Assembly (NCBI GenBank): GCA_035510715.1
Contig: DATKGQ010000031.1
Span: forward strand, 1-56,223
DNA: 56,223 nt
DNA from: DATKGQ01 sp035510715
GTDB lineage: Bacteria; Patescibacteriota; Saccharimonadia; Saccharimonadales; UBA4665
Direction of reading: 5' to 3'
Positions within the stretch are counted from its first letter, which is position 1. Every line of letters begins with the position of its first letter. The notes under the pieces were generated by a model. The model was given only the letters and a program-made list of their open reading frames with translations, made no database searches and was not told where the DNA came from. The translations under genes were made by a program, and so were the position numbers. This document shows positions 16,802 through 24,642 of the stretch, one piece after another.

Positions 16802-18115
16802 ATGCCAGTAGATGTTGTAGTTGGGAATCAGCGCGGCGATGAAGGCAAGGGCAGCATTGTTGATTATATGATGTCCGAATATCAAATCGGCGCCCGTTAT
16901 GGCGGCGGTAATAATGCCGGGCATACTTCAGTAACTGAGAATGGGCAGATACAACGGCTTCACGGATTACCGACTTCAATTCTTCGCGAAGGTACCATCA
17001 GCATCATTGGCAACGGATGCGTAATTTATCCGCCGCAGTTATTTGGCGAGATAGGTGCGTTAACCAGTCAGGGCATAGACGTCAATCCGGGAAATCTATA
17101 TATTAGCCCTGCTGCTCATTTGACACTGCCCAGTTATATCAATGAAGAAATAATTCTAGAAAGCGGGAGCGGAGCACAAGGCTCAACTAAATGCGGCATA
17201 CAGGGAGCTTATGCTGCTAAAACCCTCCGTAAAGGTGTCCGGGCAGAGATGATCAATAATGATCCTGATCAACTTTTGTGGATCACTTTCAACCGATTAC
17301 GCGAGCAACGACGCTGGCTGGGTAGAATGGCTGGATTTAGCGTTAAGGAAGACAAAGAAACTGCCAGATCATATGTTGAAGCAGCTAAGGCTATAGGGGC
17401 TTTTGTAACCGAAGACACCGTTGAGCTACTCAATAATAAATTGCGTGATGATGTACCAGCCAGAGTCCTGGCTGAAGGCGCCCAGGGCTTTTTGCTAGAT
17501 CTTGATCACGGTATGTATCCATACACAACATCTTCATCAACAACCGTCGGAGGAGTTTGTTCGGGCCTTGGCATTGCGCCGGAGTTTATTAGGAAAGTAA
17601 CAGGGATCTCCAAGGCAGTCCAGTCTCATGTCGGCGGCGGTCCGTTCGTAACAGAGATTCACAATGAAAAAAAACTAGCTGCGCTCTACGGCGATATGAC
17701 TTCAGTGGATGCTGAAAGAGGCGTTACTACTGGAAGGACCCGCCGTCTCGGTTTCCTTGATTTACCGCAAATCCGACGCGCCCAACTGGTTAACGGCACG
17801 AAGGACCATCAGGATATGGCTCTAACAAAACTCGATTGGGTACCTCGTTTTGGAAAATATGTTAATATCTGCTTCGCATATGTGCTTAAAGGTCAGGTCA
17901 TGTCTAACGCGCCTGATTCAGCTGCTGACTTAGAGAATGCTGTACCGCTTTATGATATTTTGCCAACTTGGCAAGAAGACATCACCGGAATCAGGCATTT
18001 TGAAGATTTACCGGTAAATGCCCAGCACTATGTCGAGTACATTGAGGACAAGACGGGTATTCATATTTCAATGATTGGCGTTGGTCCAAGGCGTGACCAG
18101 ATAATTTTACGCTAA
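16802..18115 (+). CDS. purA: Adenylosuccinate synthetase
   Basis: 437 residues from ATG 16802 (TTG 16781 in frame is less likely). It joins IMP and aspartate with GTP to give adenylosuccinate, the first step from IMP to AMP. Motifs: P-loop GNQRGDEGKGS (residues 8-18), YGGGNNAGHT (normally ARxxGGxNAGHT), TTGRTRRLGFLDL for base binding and QSHVGGGPFVTE. The GNQRGDEGKG variant has R where W is usual. With the GuaB1-type enzyme at 21581-23020 (GMP to IMP), it could form a GMP-to-AMP salvage route. A GCGCAG/CTGCGC hairpin (18183-18202) lies downstream. Confidence 0.92.
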   Translation: MPVDVVVGNQRGDEGKGSIVDYMMSEYQIGARYGGGNNAGHTSVTENGQIQRLHGLPTSILREGTISIIGNGCVIYPPQLFGEIGALTSQGIDVNPGNLYISPAAHLTLPSYINEEIILESGSGAQGSTKCGIQGAYAAKTLRKGVRAEMINNDPDQLLWITFNRLREQRRWLGRMAGFSVKEDKETARSYVEAAKAIGAFVTEDTVELLNNKLRDDVPARVLAEGAQGFLLDLDHGMYPYTTSSSTTVGGVCSGLGIAPEFIRKVTGISKAVQSHVGGGPFVTEIHNEKKLAALYGDMTSVDAERGVTTGRTRRLGFLDLPQIRRAQLVNGTKDHQDMALTKLDWVPRFGKYVNICFAYVLKGQVMSNAPDSAADLENAVPLYDILPTWQEDITGIRHFEDLPVNAQHYVEYIEDKTGIHISMIGVGPRRDQIILR

Positions 18116-18490
18116 TATAATTTATATTTGACCGATTAAACATAATTTGGGGTAGGTTAGTTTCAGCTAATATTCTATACTCGCGCAGTAAGGTTTCTGC
18201 GCAACATAATCCTAAATCAGTCAGAGAGCAAATAAATTTATAGCAAATTGCTATCTGCTAATCCGATGGCTTATTTCATATATTTCCTCTACGGTTAGAC
18301 GGCGGTTAAATTTTACTAGTTTACTGGAATATAATCGCTACCATTTACTGATTTTATCGTCACTTTGTAATCTTACATCATATTTCCGGTAATATTCTTA
18401 TATATTTTATAATCGGTAATAATTATTCATCTGTAAGCACTTTACTATATAGCCATTTTATGCTAATATATTTATCAATCTCATCTGTTT
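18116..18490 (+). other. AT-rich intergenic region
   Basis: No gene is seen here. It holds a GCGCAG-8 nt-CTGCGC hairpin (18183-18202) without a U-tract after purA, and near the right end TGCTAATAT (about 18460), a plausible extended -10 for the structured leader that follows. Confidence 0.5.
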
Positions 18491-18620
18491 TGGGATATTC
18501 CTAGTTTACTAGGTGGCTCGACGGCTTAGCGCCAAACGAGCAACGGGTTACCATCCCTAAAATGGTGGCACATTGACAATGGGTTGCTATTCCATCATGG
18601 AAGCTTAACCCGAGTCTGAG
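18491..18620 (+). ncRNA. Structured leader RNA of the GC-rich island (motif copy 1)
   Basis: GGGATATT is followed by hairpin CCTAG/CTAGG, then TGGCTCG pairing with CGAGCAAC further on. A second domain closes with GGGTTA/TAACCC and holds CCAT/ATGG, CATTG/CAATG and TTCCA/TGGAA hairpins. The first 55 nt match the leader at 41357-41400 with compensatory changes in both stems. It ends just before a Shine-Dalgarno (GAGAGGA) and ATG 18635. A cis-regulatory RNA is inferred; I cannot match it to a known riboswitch class. Confidence 0.6.
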
Positions 18621-18634
18621 AGGATAACACCGAC

Positions 18635-19738
18635 ATGGCTACAAGCAACAGCGTCAAGGTCATCAACGGTGCGTTGGATGAGACTCCCAAGGGAGAAGTC
18701 ATTCTGCGCGGCGTTTTAACGACCGACAGCCTCTGGATACCGGAGGTCGACGATTACCAGCGCGAGGTCCTCGCGCAGAGGAAGGTCGACTCACTCAAGG
18801 AAGCAATCATGGGTGCAGGTGTTCCGGACATCGAACTCGGTATGCGCGGCCAACACTGTATAGATCGAGACGGGGTATATTTCTTGTCCGACCCGATATT
18901 CATCATCGACGGCTACCAACGGGTAACCGCTGCTCGGCAGTTGCTGGAGAAAAATCCGGAGATATTGTTGCACCTCGGTGCGACAATCCACTTCGGTACG
19001 ACCGAGGAAATGGAGCGCGATCTGTTTGAGGCTTTGAACCTCGGCCAAACCAGACTCAGCCCGAACGTCACCTTACGCAACCAGCGCAAGAAGATTCAGG
19101 CTGCCGATGCTCTGTACAGGTTGTCCAATGTAAGGGGCTTCCCCCTTTACAACAAGATCTCCTGGAACCAGAGCATGAAGCGCGGCGAACTCGTCACTGC
19201 CACTACCTTTGTCAAGGTGACAGGGATGCTTCACAGCCACGCCGGGCCGGGTCGTAGCAGCGTCGTCCTCGATCTTATCTGGGGCGTCCAGACGATCATG
19301 GACAACGTCGGCAGGGCAGTAATGATCCAGAACGTTAAAACGTTCTTCGAGCTGATTGACGGCTGTTGGGGGATCCAGCGCGTGGCCTACCGCCAAAGTG
19401 CTCCCTACATCCGTTCAACCTTCATGCTGACCCTGGCTCGAGTCCTTTCGGATCACGAAACGTTCTGGAAAGGCGACAAGCTGGTAGTCGAACCATCGCT
19501 GGGCAGGAAGCTTGCTTCATTCCCGATCAACGACCCGGAAGTCATCCGTTTGGCATCGGCCAGCGGAATGGCGGCTGAGTTGCTCTACAGCATAATGGTC
19601 AACCACATCAACTCCGGCAAGCGGACCAAGCGGCTTGTTCAAAGGCGTAGCCTGCGTGACAAGTTTGCTGACAACCACATCGGGGTCAATGGCGGAAACC
19701 ACGGCGACGATGCCGGCGAGCTAAGCGATGGATCATGA
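18635..19738 (+). CDS. ParB/DGQHR-like nuclease-fold protein
   Basis: 367 residues, soluble. Residues about 85-125 hold IIDGYQRVTAARQLLEKNP, the DG-Y/H-x-R signature of the ParB/sulfiredoxin and DGQHR superfamily, where this loop binds nucleotide. Preceding residues (REVLAQRKVDSLKEAIMG) and the following DLFEALNLGQTRLS fit the same fold. The C-terminal 200 residues are mostly helical and unassigned. GC content and codon choice differ from the flanking genes, which suggests transfer. It overlaps the next gene by 4 nt (ATGA). Plausible roles are DNA partitioning or defence; neither is shown. Confidence 0.65.
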   Translation: MATSNSVKVINGALDETPKGEVILRGVLTTDSLWIPEVDDYQREVLAQRKVDSLKEAIMGAGVPDIELGMRGQHCIDRDGVYFLSDPIFIIDGYQRVTAARQLLEKNPEILLHLGATIHFGTTEEMERDLFEALNLGQTRLSPNVTLRNQRKKIQAADALYRLSNVRGFPLYNKISWNQSMKRGELVTATTFVKVTGMLHSHAGPGRSSVVLDLIWGVQTIMDNVGRAVMIQNVKTFFELIDGCWGIQRVAYRQSAPYIRSTFMLTLARVLSDHETFWKGDKLVVEPSLGRKLASFPINDPEVIRLASASGMAAELLYSIMVNHINSGKRTKRLVQRRSLRDKFADNHIGVNGGNHGDDAGELSDGS

Positions 19739-20511
19739 CAAAGACCTTCAAAGGTTCTACCTCTGAATGCCTTTCGGATCTGTTCCGAAGCTATCAGCCA
19801 GATTCCCTCAATCAGTTTTTGTCGGAGTCAATCGGTGTGGCGAAAGATACAACCCGGGGATGGCGTAAAGGCACTCTTCCGGTCGGGAAAACCCTGCTAT
19901 TTCTTAGGGTCTACCTGGACTTGTTTGGCTATCGGGTGGACGAGTTTTCTTCGTTCGATGACGAGCTCAAACAATTCGCTCAGCTGTTAGCGCTCCGCCT
20001 GATCTCCTTAGAGGAGGCTGCGGAAACGCTGGAATACCGTACCGGCGACGGCATCTACCACTTTCTACTTCATGGAGGATTTCCATCTAAGACGAAAGAA
20101 TATCGCCTGCGAAGGATTGTCCATGATTTTGGAGAAGCGCTCTGCCGAGAGCTGCTTGCTAAGCAAGCACAGATTAATAGGATCCAACCGGACCCCAACA
20201 ATCTGCCAGCTACGGTTGGTACCACTCCGGAAAATCAGCCCTGCAATGATGATTCCGTCCAGTCGGCAACGACTATGGATACAGATCGTCAAGCAGCTGC
20301 TGACACTCCTCCAGACCCGGAACCCGCTACGCCTGCCTATGACGAAGTTCTGGCCCGAGGCCTGGCTTGTCAATTGACTTCAGCTTGCAACCTGCTTGCT
20401 GTTATCAGCTTGGCACCAGACCCCAAGCGGCTTAAGGACATCTCCAAAAACATAGTCGGTGTAGATCAACTCAGATCCTTGCAAAAGAATCTTGATGATC
20501 TCCTCGGCTAA
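19735..20511 (+). CDS. Partner protein with possible HTH domain
   Basis: 258 residues, translationally coupled to the ParB-like gene through an ATGA overlap. Residues about 25-60 (SIGVAKDTTRGWRKGTLPVG) resemble an HTH in which the TTRGWRKG segment would be the recognition turn. A Pro/Asp/Thr-rich linker (about 150-205) leads to a helical C-terminus. No catalytic motif is seen. It shares the GC-richer composition of its partner. It may be a DNA-binding adaptor or regulator of the pair; the family is not recognised. Confidence 0.55.
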   Translation: MTKTFKGSTSECLSDLFRSYQPDSLNQFLSESIGVAKDTTRGWRKGTLPVGKTLLFLRVYLDLFGYRVDEFSSFDDELKQFAQLLALRLISLEEAAETLEYRTGDGIYHFLLHGGFPSKTKEYRLRRIVHDFGEALCRELLAKQAQINRIQPDPNNLPATVGTTPENQPCNDDSVQSATTMDTDRQAAADTPPDPEPATPAYDEVLARGLACQLTSACNLLAVISLAPDPKRLKDISKNIVGVDQLRSLQKNLDDLLG

Positions 20512-20540
20512 GCTCGGCAAGTGTTAGTCGCAACCCTAAA

Positions 20541-20672
20541 CTCCTTTTCTTAAAGGAGAATGTCATGGCAATCTGATGCCTTAAATCAGATAAATCCGGA
20601 AAACATCCGGGCATGGTGCGGAAATCGTTCTGCGAAAAGGATCGTAGCTACGCTCCCAGCGTAACTCTCCTT
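20541..20672 (+). ncRNA. Run of hairpins after the GC-rich operon
   Basis: Downstream of the operon come several adjacent hairpins: CTCCTTT/AAAGGAG (20541-20557), ATCTGA/TCAGAT (around 20571-20591), CCGGA/TCCGG (20596-20610) and ACGCT/AGCGT (20650-20662). No open frame covers the region. It may terminate the operon, be a separate small RNA, or be the 5' part of the leader that contains the hammerhead-like fold. Confidence 0.4.
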
Positions 20673-20689
20673 TTCTAAAACCCTTTCCC

Positions 20690-20750
20690 CCATGTTGTAA
20701 ACATGAGTGCGTACTCATGCTGATGAGTCCAAAAGGACGAATTACTATGG
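20690..20750 (+). ncRNA. Hammerhead-ribozyme-like fold
   Basis: The core CTGATGA (20720-20726), stem II GTCC-AAAA-GGAC (20727-20738) and GAA (20739-20741) match the hammerhead catalytic core. Stem I is CATGAGT/ACTCATG with a 4-nt loop (20702-20719). Stem III is GTAA (20697-20700) with TTAC (20742-20745), extended by CCAT (20690-20693) with ATGG (20747-20750). The predicted cut follows A20701. The conserved A15.1-U16.1 pair is inverted to U-A here, so activity is uncertain. Stem III contains the start codon of the next small frame, and GGAC of stem II overlaps its Shine-Dalgarno. Confidence 0.5.
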
Positions 20751-20893
20751 AAAGAAAAGATCAACAATTTGACAAATTAAATCAGCTGACATGTTTAATG
20801 CTCGGTAAAATTGCTCATATTGAGGATGTAATTGATGTTGCCACTATCCAGGCCACTGCTTTATTAGCTGATATAGGCAAGTTTCAAGAATAA
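20747..20893 (+). CDS. 48-residue hypothetical protein
   Basis: ATG 20747 lies 8 nt after AAAAGGA, a fair Shine-Dalgarno. The product is helical (ERKDQQFDKLNQLTCLMLGK, then HIEDVIDVATIQATALLADI), with no signal peptide. Codon use is AT-richer than the preceding operon. The start codon is inside stem III of the hammerhead-like fold, so folding or cleavage could affect translation. Family unknown. Confidence 0.45.
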   Translation: MERKDQQFDKLNQLTCLMLGKIAHIEDVIDVATIQATALLADIGKFQE

Positions 20894-20962
20894 TTTCCAA
20901 ACCAATTAATTAATAAGTATGAGTGTTATTTGATTACACTTATGCTATATAATCTAATCACC

Positions 20963-21546
20963 ATGAATCGGCGTCGTGAGGGCTTTACTATCATAGAAAT
21001 TATGATAGTCCTGGCTATTGCCGGTTTAATTTTGATGGTTGTATTCTTAGCCATACCGTCAATGGAAAGAGACGCCCGCAATACTGCCCGCAAACATGAT
21101 GCTTCATTAATTTCCACAAACCGTGAACTATATGATGAAGATAATGGTACGTCACTAGTGTACGGAGTAGGCACCTGTGATGGGACACATGATGGTCCTT
21201 TCACAACTTTTTGCAAATATATTACCCAAGGTCTTAGCTATTACGTACCGGCCGATGTTACTATCATCGATAACGGCTACACTATGCCGACAGCCATACC
21301 GACAGTCACTCCGGATACAATTGTGTCTTCGACATATCTACTATGCGATTCCTCTTTATATAATGCTACAACTGCCGGTGCCGATTGGACATGGTTGTGA
21401 TATATGCCATAGAGACCGGTGGCGGTCAAACAACCCTGTGCCTTCCAAGTAGTGTATTTTCTTCTGCGCAAAGACAATCATCACCACTGTGTAAAATTAC
21501 TGCCAAGCAGCCCTGTAAGTTATTCAGTTATATATCCAAAAGTTAA
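20963..21546 (+). pseudogene. Frameshifted type IV prepilin
   Basis: The start ATG 20963 lies 9 nt after TATAAT (20948-20953). The N-terminus (RREG|FTIIEIMIVLAIAGLI) is a class III prepilin signal almost identical to the prepilin at 8045. The first frame stops at TGA 21398-21400 after ADWTWL. In the +1 frame the sequence continues without a break as VIYAIETGGGQTTLCLPSSV to a stop at 21544-21546, and IYAIETGGG matches the FYVLEDGSG near the end of the 8045 prepilin. A one-base indel near 21390 is the simplest explanation. A truncated 145-residue pilin might still be made. Confidence 0.7.
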
Positions 21547-21580
21547 ATATTACGCTTAACAATTACTTGATAGATATTTT

Positions 21581-23020
21581 TTATAGCCAACTAGAGTACA
21601 ACGGTTTACCTTCTTGATAACCAGCTGCTGACTGGATTCCAACGATTGCTTTTTGATAAAACTCAGTTAAATTTTTAGCACCAACGTAAGACATTGAACT
21701 GCGTACACCTGATATCATATGGTCGATTATGTCTTCGGCGCCAGGTCTTTCCGAATCAATATATTGTTTACTGGTGCTGATACCTTCTTCGAAGAACTCT
21801 TTCATTCTTTGATCATAAACAGAAACATTGGCAGATCTGTCTTTTACGGCACGCTTACTGGCCATGCCATAACTTTCTTTATACAATCGGCCATCTTTAT
21901 CAATAAATGTATCACTGACGCTCTCATACGTTCCAGCCCACATCGATCCGAAGAAAACATTACTGGCTCCAGCCGCTAATGCTAGGGCCACGTCTCGCGG
22001 GTATCTTATGCCTCCGTCAGCCCAGACGTGTTTACCAAGTTTTCTGGCAACGTTTGAGCACTCTAAAACTGCACTGAATTGCGGCCTTCCGACTCCGGTC
22101 ATCATCCGGGTAGTACACATCGCTCCTGGACCGACGCCGACTTTTATGATATCGGCACCGGCGTTTAATAAAGCCTCGGTACCCTCAGCAGTGACTATAT
22201 TCCCAGCTGCTATAACCGGTTTTGTATATTGGCGCCGGACTAGTTTAATAGCTTCAATCATTTTTTTCTGATAGCCGTCGGCTGTATCAAGCACAATGAT
22301 GTCAGTGCCTAGGTCCAATATAGCACCTACCTTAGCCACCACATCTCCGTTTACGCCAACCGCAACAGCCACCAGCAATTGATTATTCTTGTCAACAGCC
22401 GGGGTATACAATTTAGATCTTATAGCCCCCATTTGCGAAATCATGCCGACAAGCTTCTTATTTTTGACTACTGGAGCAACGTTAACATGGTGAGCCAATA
22501 AGATATCAAACATTTTTTCTGGCGGTAAATCGCTGGGTACTGCTATTACTTCCTTGTTTGAAACCGCCCCTAACGGCGTAAATTTATCATGATTGACGGC
22601 ATCGGTCTCTTTAAAAATACCCACCGGGTGATTTTGCTCATCTACTATAACTATCAAACCGTGAGACCTTTTATTTATAATATTTTGAGCCTCAGCTATA
22701 GTATTGTCCGGAGACAAAGTTAGGGGAGTTTCATAGGTTAAATGCCGGGATTTTATATAATCGATGGTGGATTTTAATATCGGCATTGGTATGTCTTGTG
22801 GCAGTACAACCAGTCCTCCGCGCCTAGTTACCACCTCAGCCATCCTTTTCCCGGCAACGGCGTTCATATTGGCAACTATTAATGGGATAGTGGTTCCGAT
22901 ATTGTCCGGAGTAGTTAGGTCAACGTCAAAACGGGAATTAATAGTGTTATATCCTGGTACCAGGAATACGTCATTATAGGTCAATTCATATTGTGGTTTT
23001 ACGCCATTTAAAAATTGCAA
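21581..23020 (-). CDS. guaB1: GuaB1-type IMPDH-family GMP reductase
   Basis: 479 residues. It has an (alpha/beta)8 barrel with two CBS domains inserted (about residues 90-205), the catalytic loop GPGAMCTTRMMTGVG near residue 300 and a flap segment KESYGMASKRAV. The sequence follows the actinobacterial GuaB1 subfamily (SRFDVDL, VANMNAVAGKRMAE, GVGRPQFSAVLEC) rather than true IMPDH. Mycobacterial GuaB1 is known to be an NADPH-dependent GMP reductase, so GMP to IMP is the likelier reaction here. It starts at TTG 23020 with GGGGG nine nt upstream. Near purA, it would complete GMP-to-AMP conversion. Confidence 0.88.
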   Translation of the reverse strand: MQFLNGVKPQYELTYNDVFLVPGYNTINSRFDVDLTTPDNIGTTIPLIVANMNAVAGKRMAEVVTRRGGLVVLPQDIPMPILKSTIDYIKSRHLTYETPLTLSPDNTIAEAQNIINKRSHGLIVIVDEQNHPVGIFKETDAVNHDKFTPLGAVSNKEVIAVPSDLPPEKMFDILLAHHVNVAPVVKNKKLVGMISQMGAIRSKLYTPAVDKNNQLLVAVAVGVNGDVVAKVGAILDLGTDIIVLDTADGYQKKMIEAIKLVRRQYTKPVIAAGNIVTAEGTEALLNAGADIIKVGVGPGAMCTTRMMTGVGRPQFSAVLECSNVARKLGKHVWADGGIRYPRDVALALAAGASNVFFGSMWAGTYESVSDTFIDKDGRLYKESYGMASKRAVKDRSANVSVYDQRMKEFFEEGISTSKQYIDSERPGAEDIIDHMISGVRSSMSYVGAKNLTEFYQKAIVGIQSAAGYQEGKPLYSSWL

Positions 23021-23305
23021 ATTATGTTACCCCCATTTATGAAACATATTTTAAACGATTGGGCGTGCTTCGTCCATTTGATATAAAAATAACTTCTCCG
23101 ATCAGCTAAGTTTAAATATATATTTTAGCTCTGTAAAAAATCCAAAAATTTAATGCCGTACATCTGGTTTTATAAAAAATATTATCTTCAAGTATATATC
23201 TATAAGATTTATTTTTGAGTACCCGCATTATGTCTGGATAACCATTATTAATATGAGAACAGCTAATTGTATTTATTCCAAAACATCACGTATTATAAAC
23301 AATAG

Positions 23306-24625
23306 ATGGTGTACAAATATGATCGGCGTGTCCGACTTAAAACCAGGAGGATAAGAATAATCAGCCTTGGACTACTGGGTTGTCTGATTATTTTCAGCAT
23401 ACTCACTACTTACACTAATACCCGGGGTATAAGCTTATTAAAACCTGGGCAATCCGGTATATTTTACCCGGCGAAGTCTGGCGGTAACTTATCACTTGGG
23501 CCGGCTAAAACATCCCATCCAGTAGGTAGTGCTCACCAAGCGGCTACCGGACAAGCCACACCAAGTGTTAGCCCAATTTCACCATCTAGTTTACAGGCAA
23601 CTGATTGTTCATTATTTCCTCCTCAAACTCCGGGATTAGCGAATGCCATCAGTCCGGAACTTCAAAAGCTTGCTCAATACGAGAGTGTTTGTAATGGTAC
23701 CCTGGCTGCTCGCGTATCATTTTTTGTGTCCACTCCGACGACTACTTCTGAAGCTCTATCTGAAGCCGACAATGTTGCAACTACGCTAAAAGAATTTGCT
23801 AGTTTTAATGTCACACCTCTTGTTTTTATTGAACCGGTCGATAATAATGGCAACAATCTTGATTTAAATGCTTATAGTAATGGGACATATGACAGCGCCC
23901 TTGACGCCTATTTTGCTGCTTTAAAAAATAATGGCGTTACAGATGCCATGATGGGTATGTGGGTAGTATTGCCAGAGGGTAATTTACCTGTTTGGAGCAC
24001 CACTAATCCCGTTATCTATGCCACCGATGTAACTAAAACTATCCAATTCCAAAAAAAATATTTTCCGGAGAGCCAATCAGCAATTCTGCTTGATAGTGAA
24101 AGTTATGCCCCGGATGCTTCCTGGGGCGATGGTAGCTATGTTAGTTTTTTGCCATATATCCAAAACATCCCCAAGGGATTAATCGATAGCTTCGGATTAC
24201 AAGGGTTCCCTTGGGTGGCCCCAGCCAACCAAACTTCCAACGCAGTATATGATCCCAAAATATACTTGAGGGTAGATTTTGCAGCTGAAGCTGCTCGTGC
24301 CCTGGGTATTACTAATATATGGTTCAATACTGGCACCTTTAATCAGATGTATACTCAAAGTGCCGATGAAACCGTAACTTTAACACCTACACTACGCCAG
24401 ACTATGTTAAATGGCGTGATAGCCCAGGCCAATATTTTACAATCTCAAGGCTTCAGTGTTGCAATCCATCTGTTCGCGCAGGATAAATCCAATACTTCCG
24501 AGGCAACCGATTGGTCGTACTGGAAAGTTCAACCTGCTAATGACGCTAATACCGACGTCTTTAAGGCTTTTGTATATGATGCCACAAAGGCCGGGATACC
24601 GCTTTGGCTGTTTGATTCCGAGTAA
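23306..24625 (+). CDS. Membrane-anchored glycoside-hydrolase-like protein
   Basis: 439 residues. A basic N-terminus and one membrane helix (about 20-38) are followed by a Ser/Pro/Thr-rich linker to ~95 and a TIM-barrel-like domain. The domain shows strand-plus-acid segments such as TPLVFIEPVD, GMWVVLPEGN, AILLDSESY and IPLWLFDSE at its end, with Trp-rich loops typical of sugar binding. No glycosidase family can be named with confidence. It is convergent with the deacetylase gene (17 nt between stops), which fits a role in surface polysaccharide processing. Confidence 0.6.
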   Translation: MVYKYDRRVRLKTRRIRIISLGLLGCLIIFSILTTYTNTRGISLLKPGQSGIFYPAKSGGNLSLGPAKTSHPVGSAHQAATGQATPSVSPISPSSLQATDCSLFPPQTPGLANAISPELQKLAQYESVCNGTLAARVSFFVSTPTTTSEALSEADNVATTLKEFASFNVTPLVFIEPVDNNGNNLDLNAYSNGTYDSALDAYFAALKNNGVTDAMMGMWVVLPEGNLPVWSTTNPVIYATDVTKTIQFQKKYFPESQSAILLDSESYAPDASWGDGSYVSFLPYIQNIPKGLIDSFGLQGFPWVAPANQTSNAVYDPKIYLRVDFAAEAARALGITNIWFNTGTFNQMYTQSADETVTLTPTLRQTMLNGVIAQANILQSQGFSVAIHLFAQDKSNTSEATDWSYWKVQPANDANTDVFKAFVYDATKAGIPLWLFDSE

Positions 24626-24642
24626 TTCTCTTATTCAAACGC

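Noticed and set aside
18791..19702. Several minus-strand frames opposite the ParB-like gene
   Set aside because: They arise from the higher GC content of the real gene and lack starts with ribosome sites.
20541..20672. TPP or other known riboswitch
   Set aside because: CTGATGAG nearby first suggested a TPP element, but the other conserved blocks are absent and the hammerhead core fits better.
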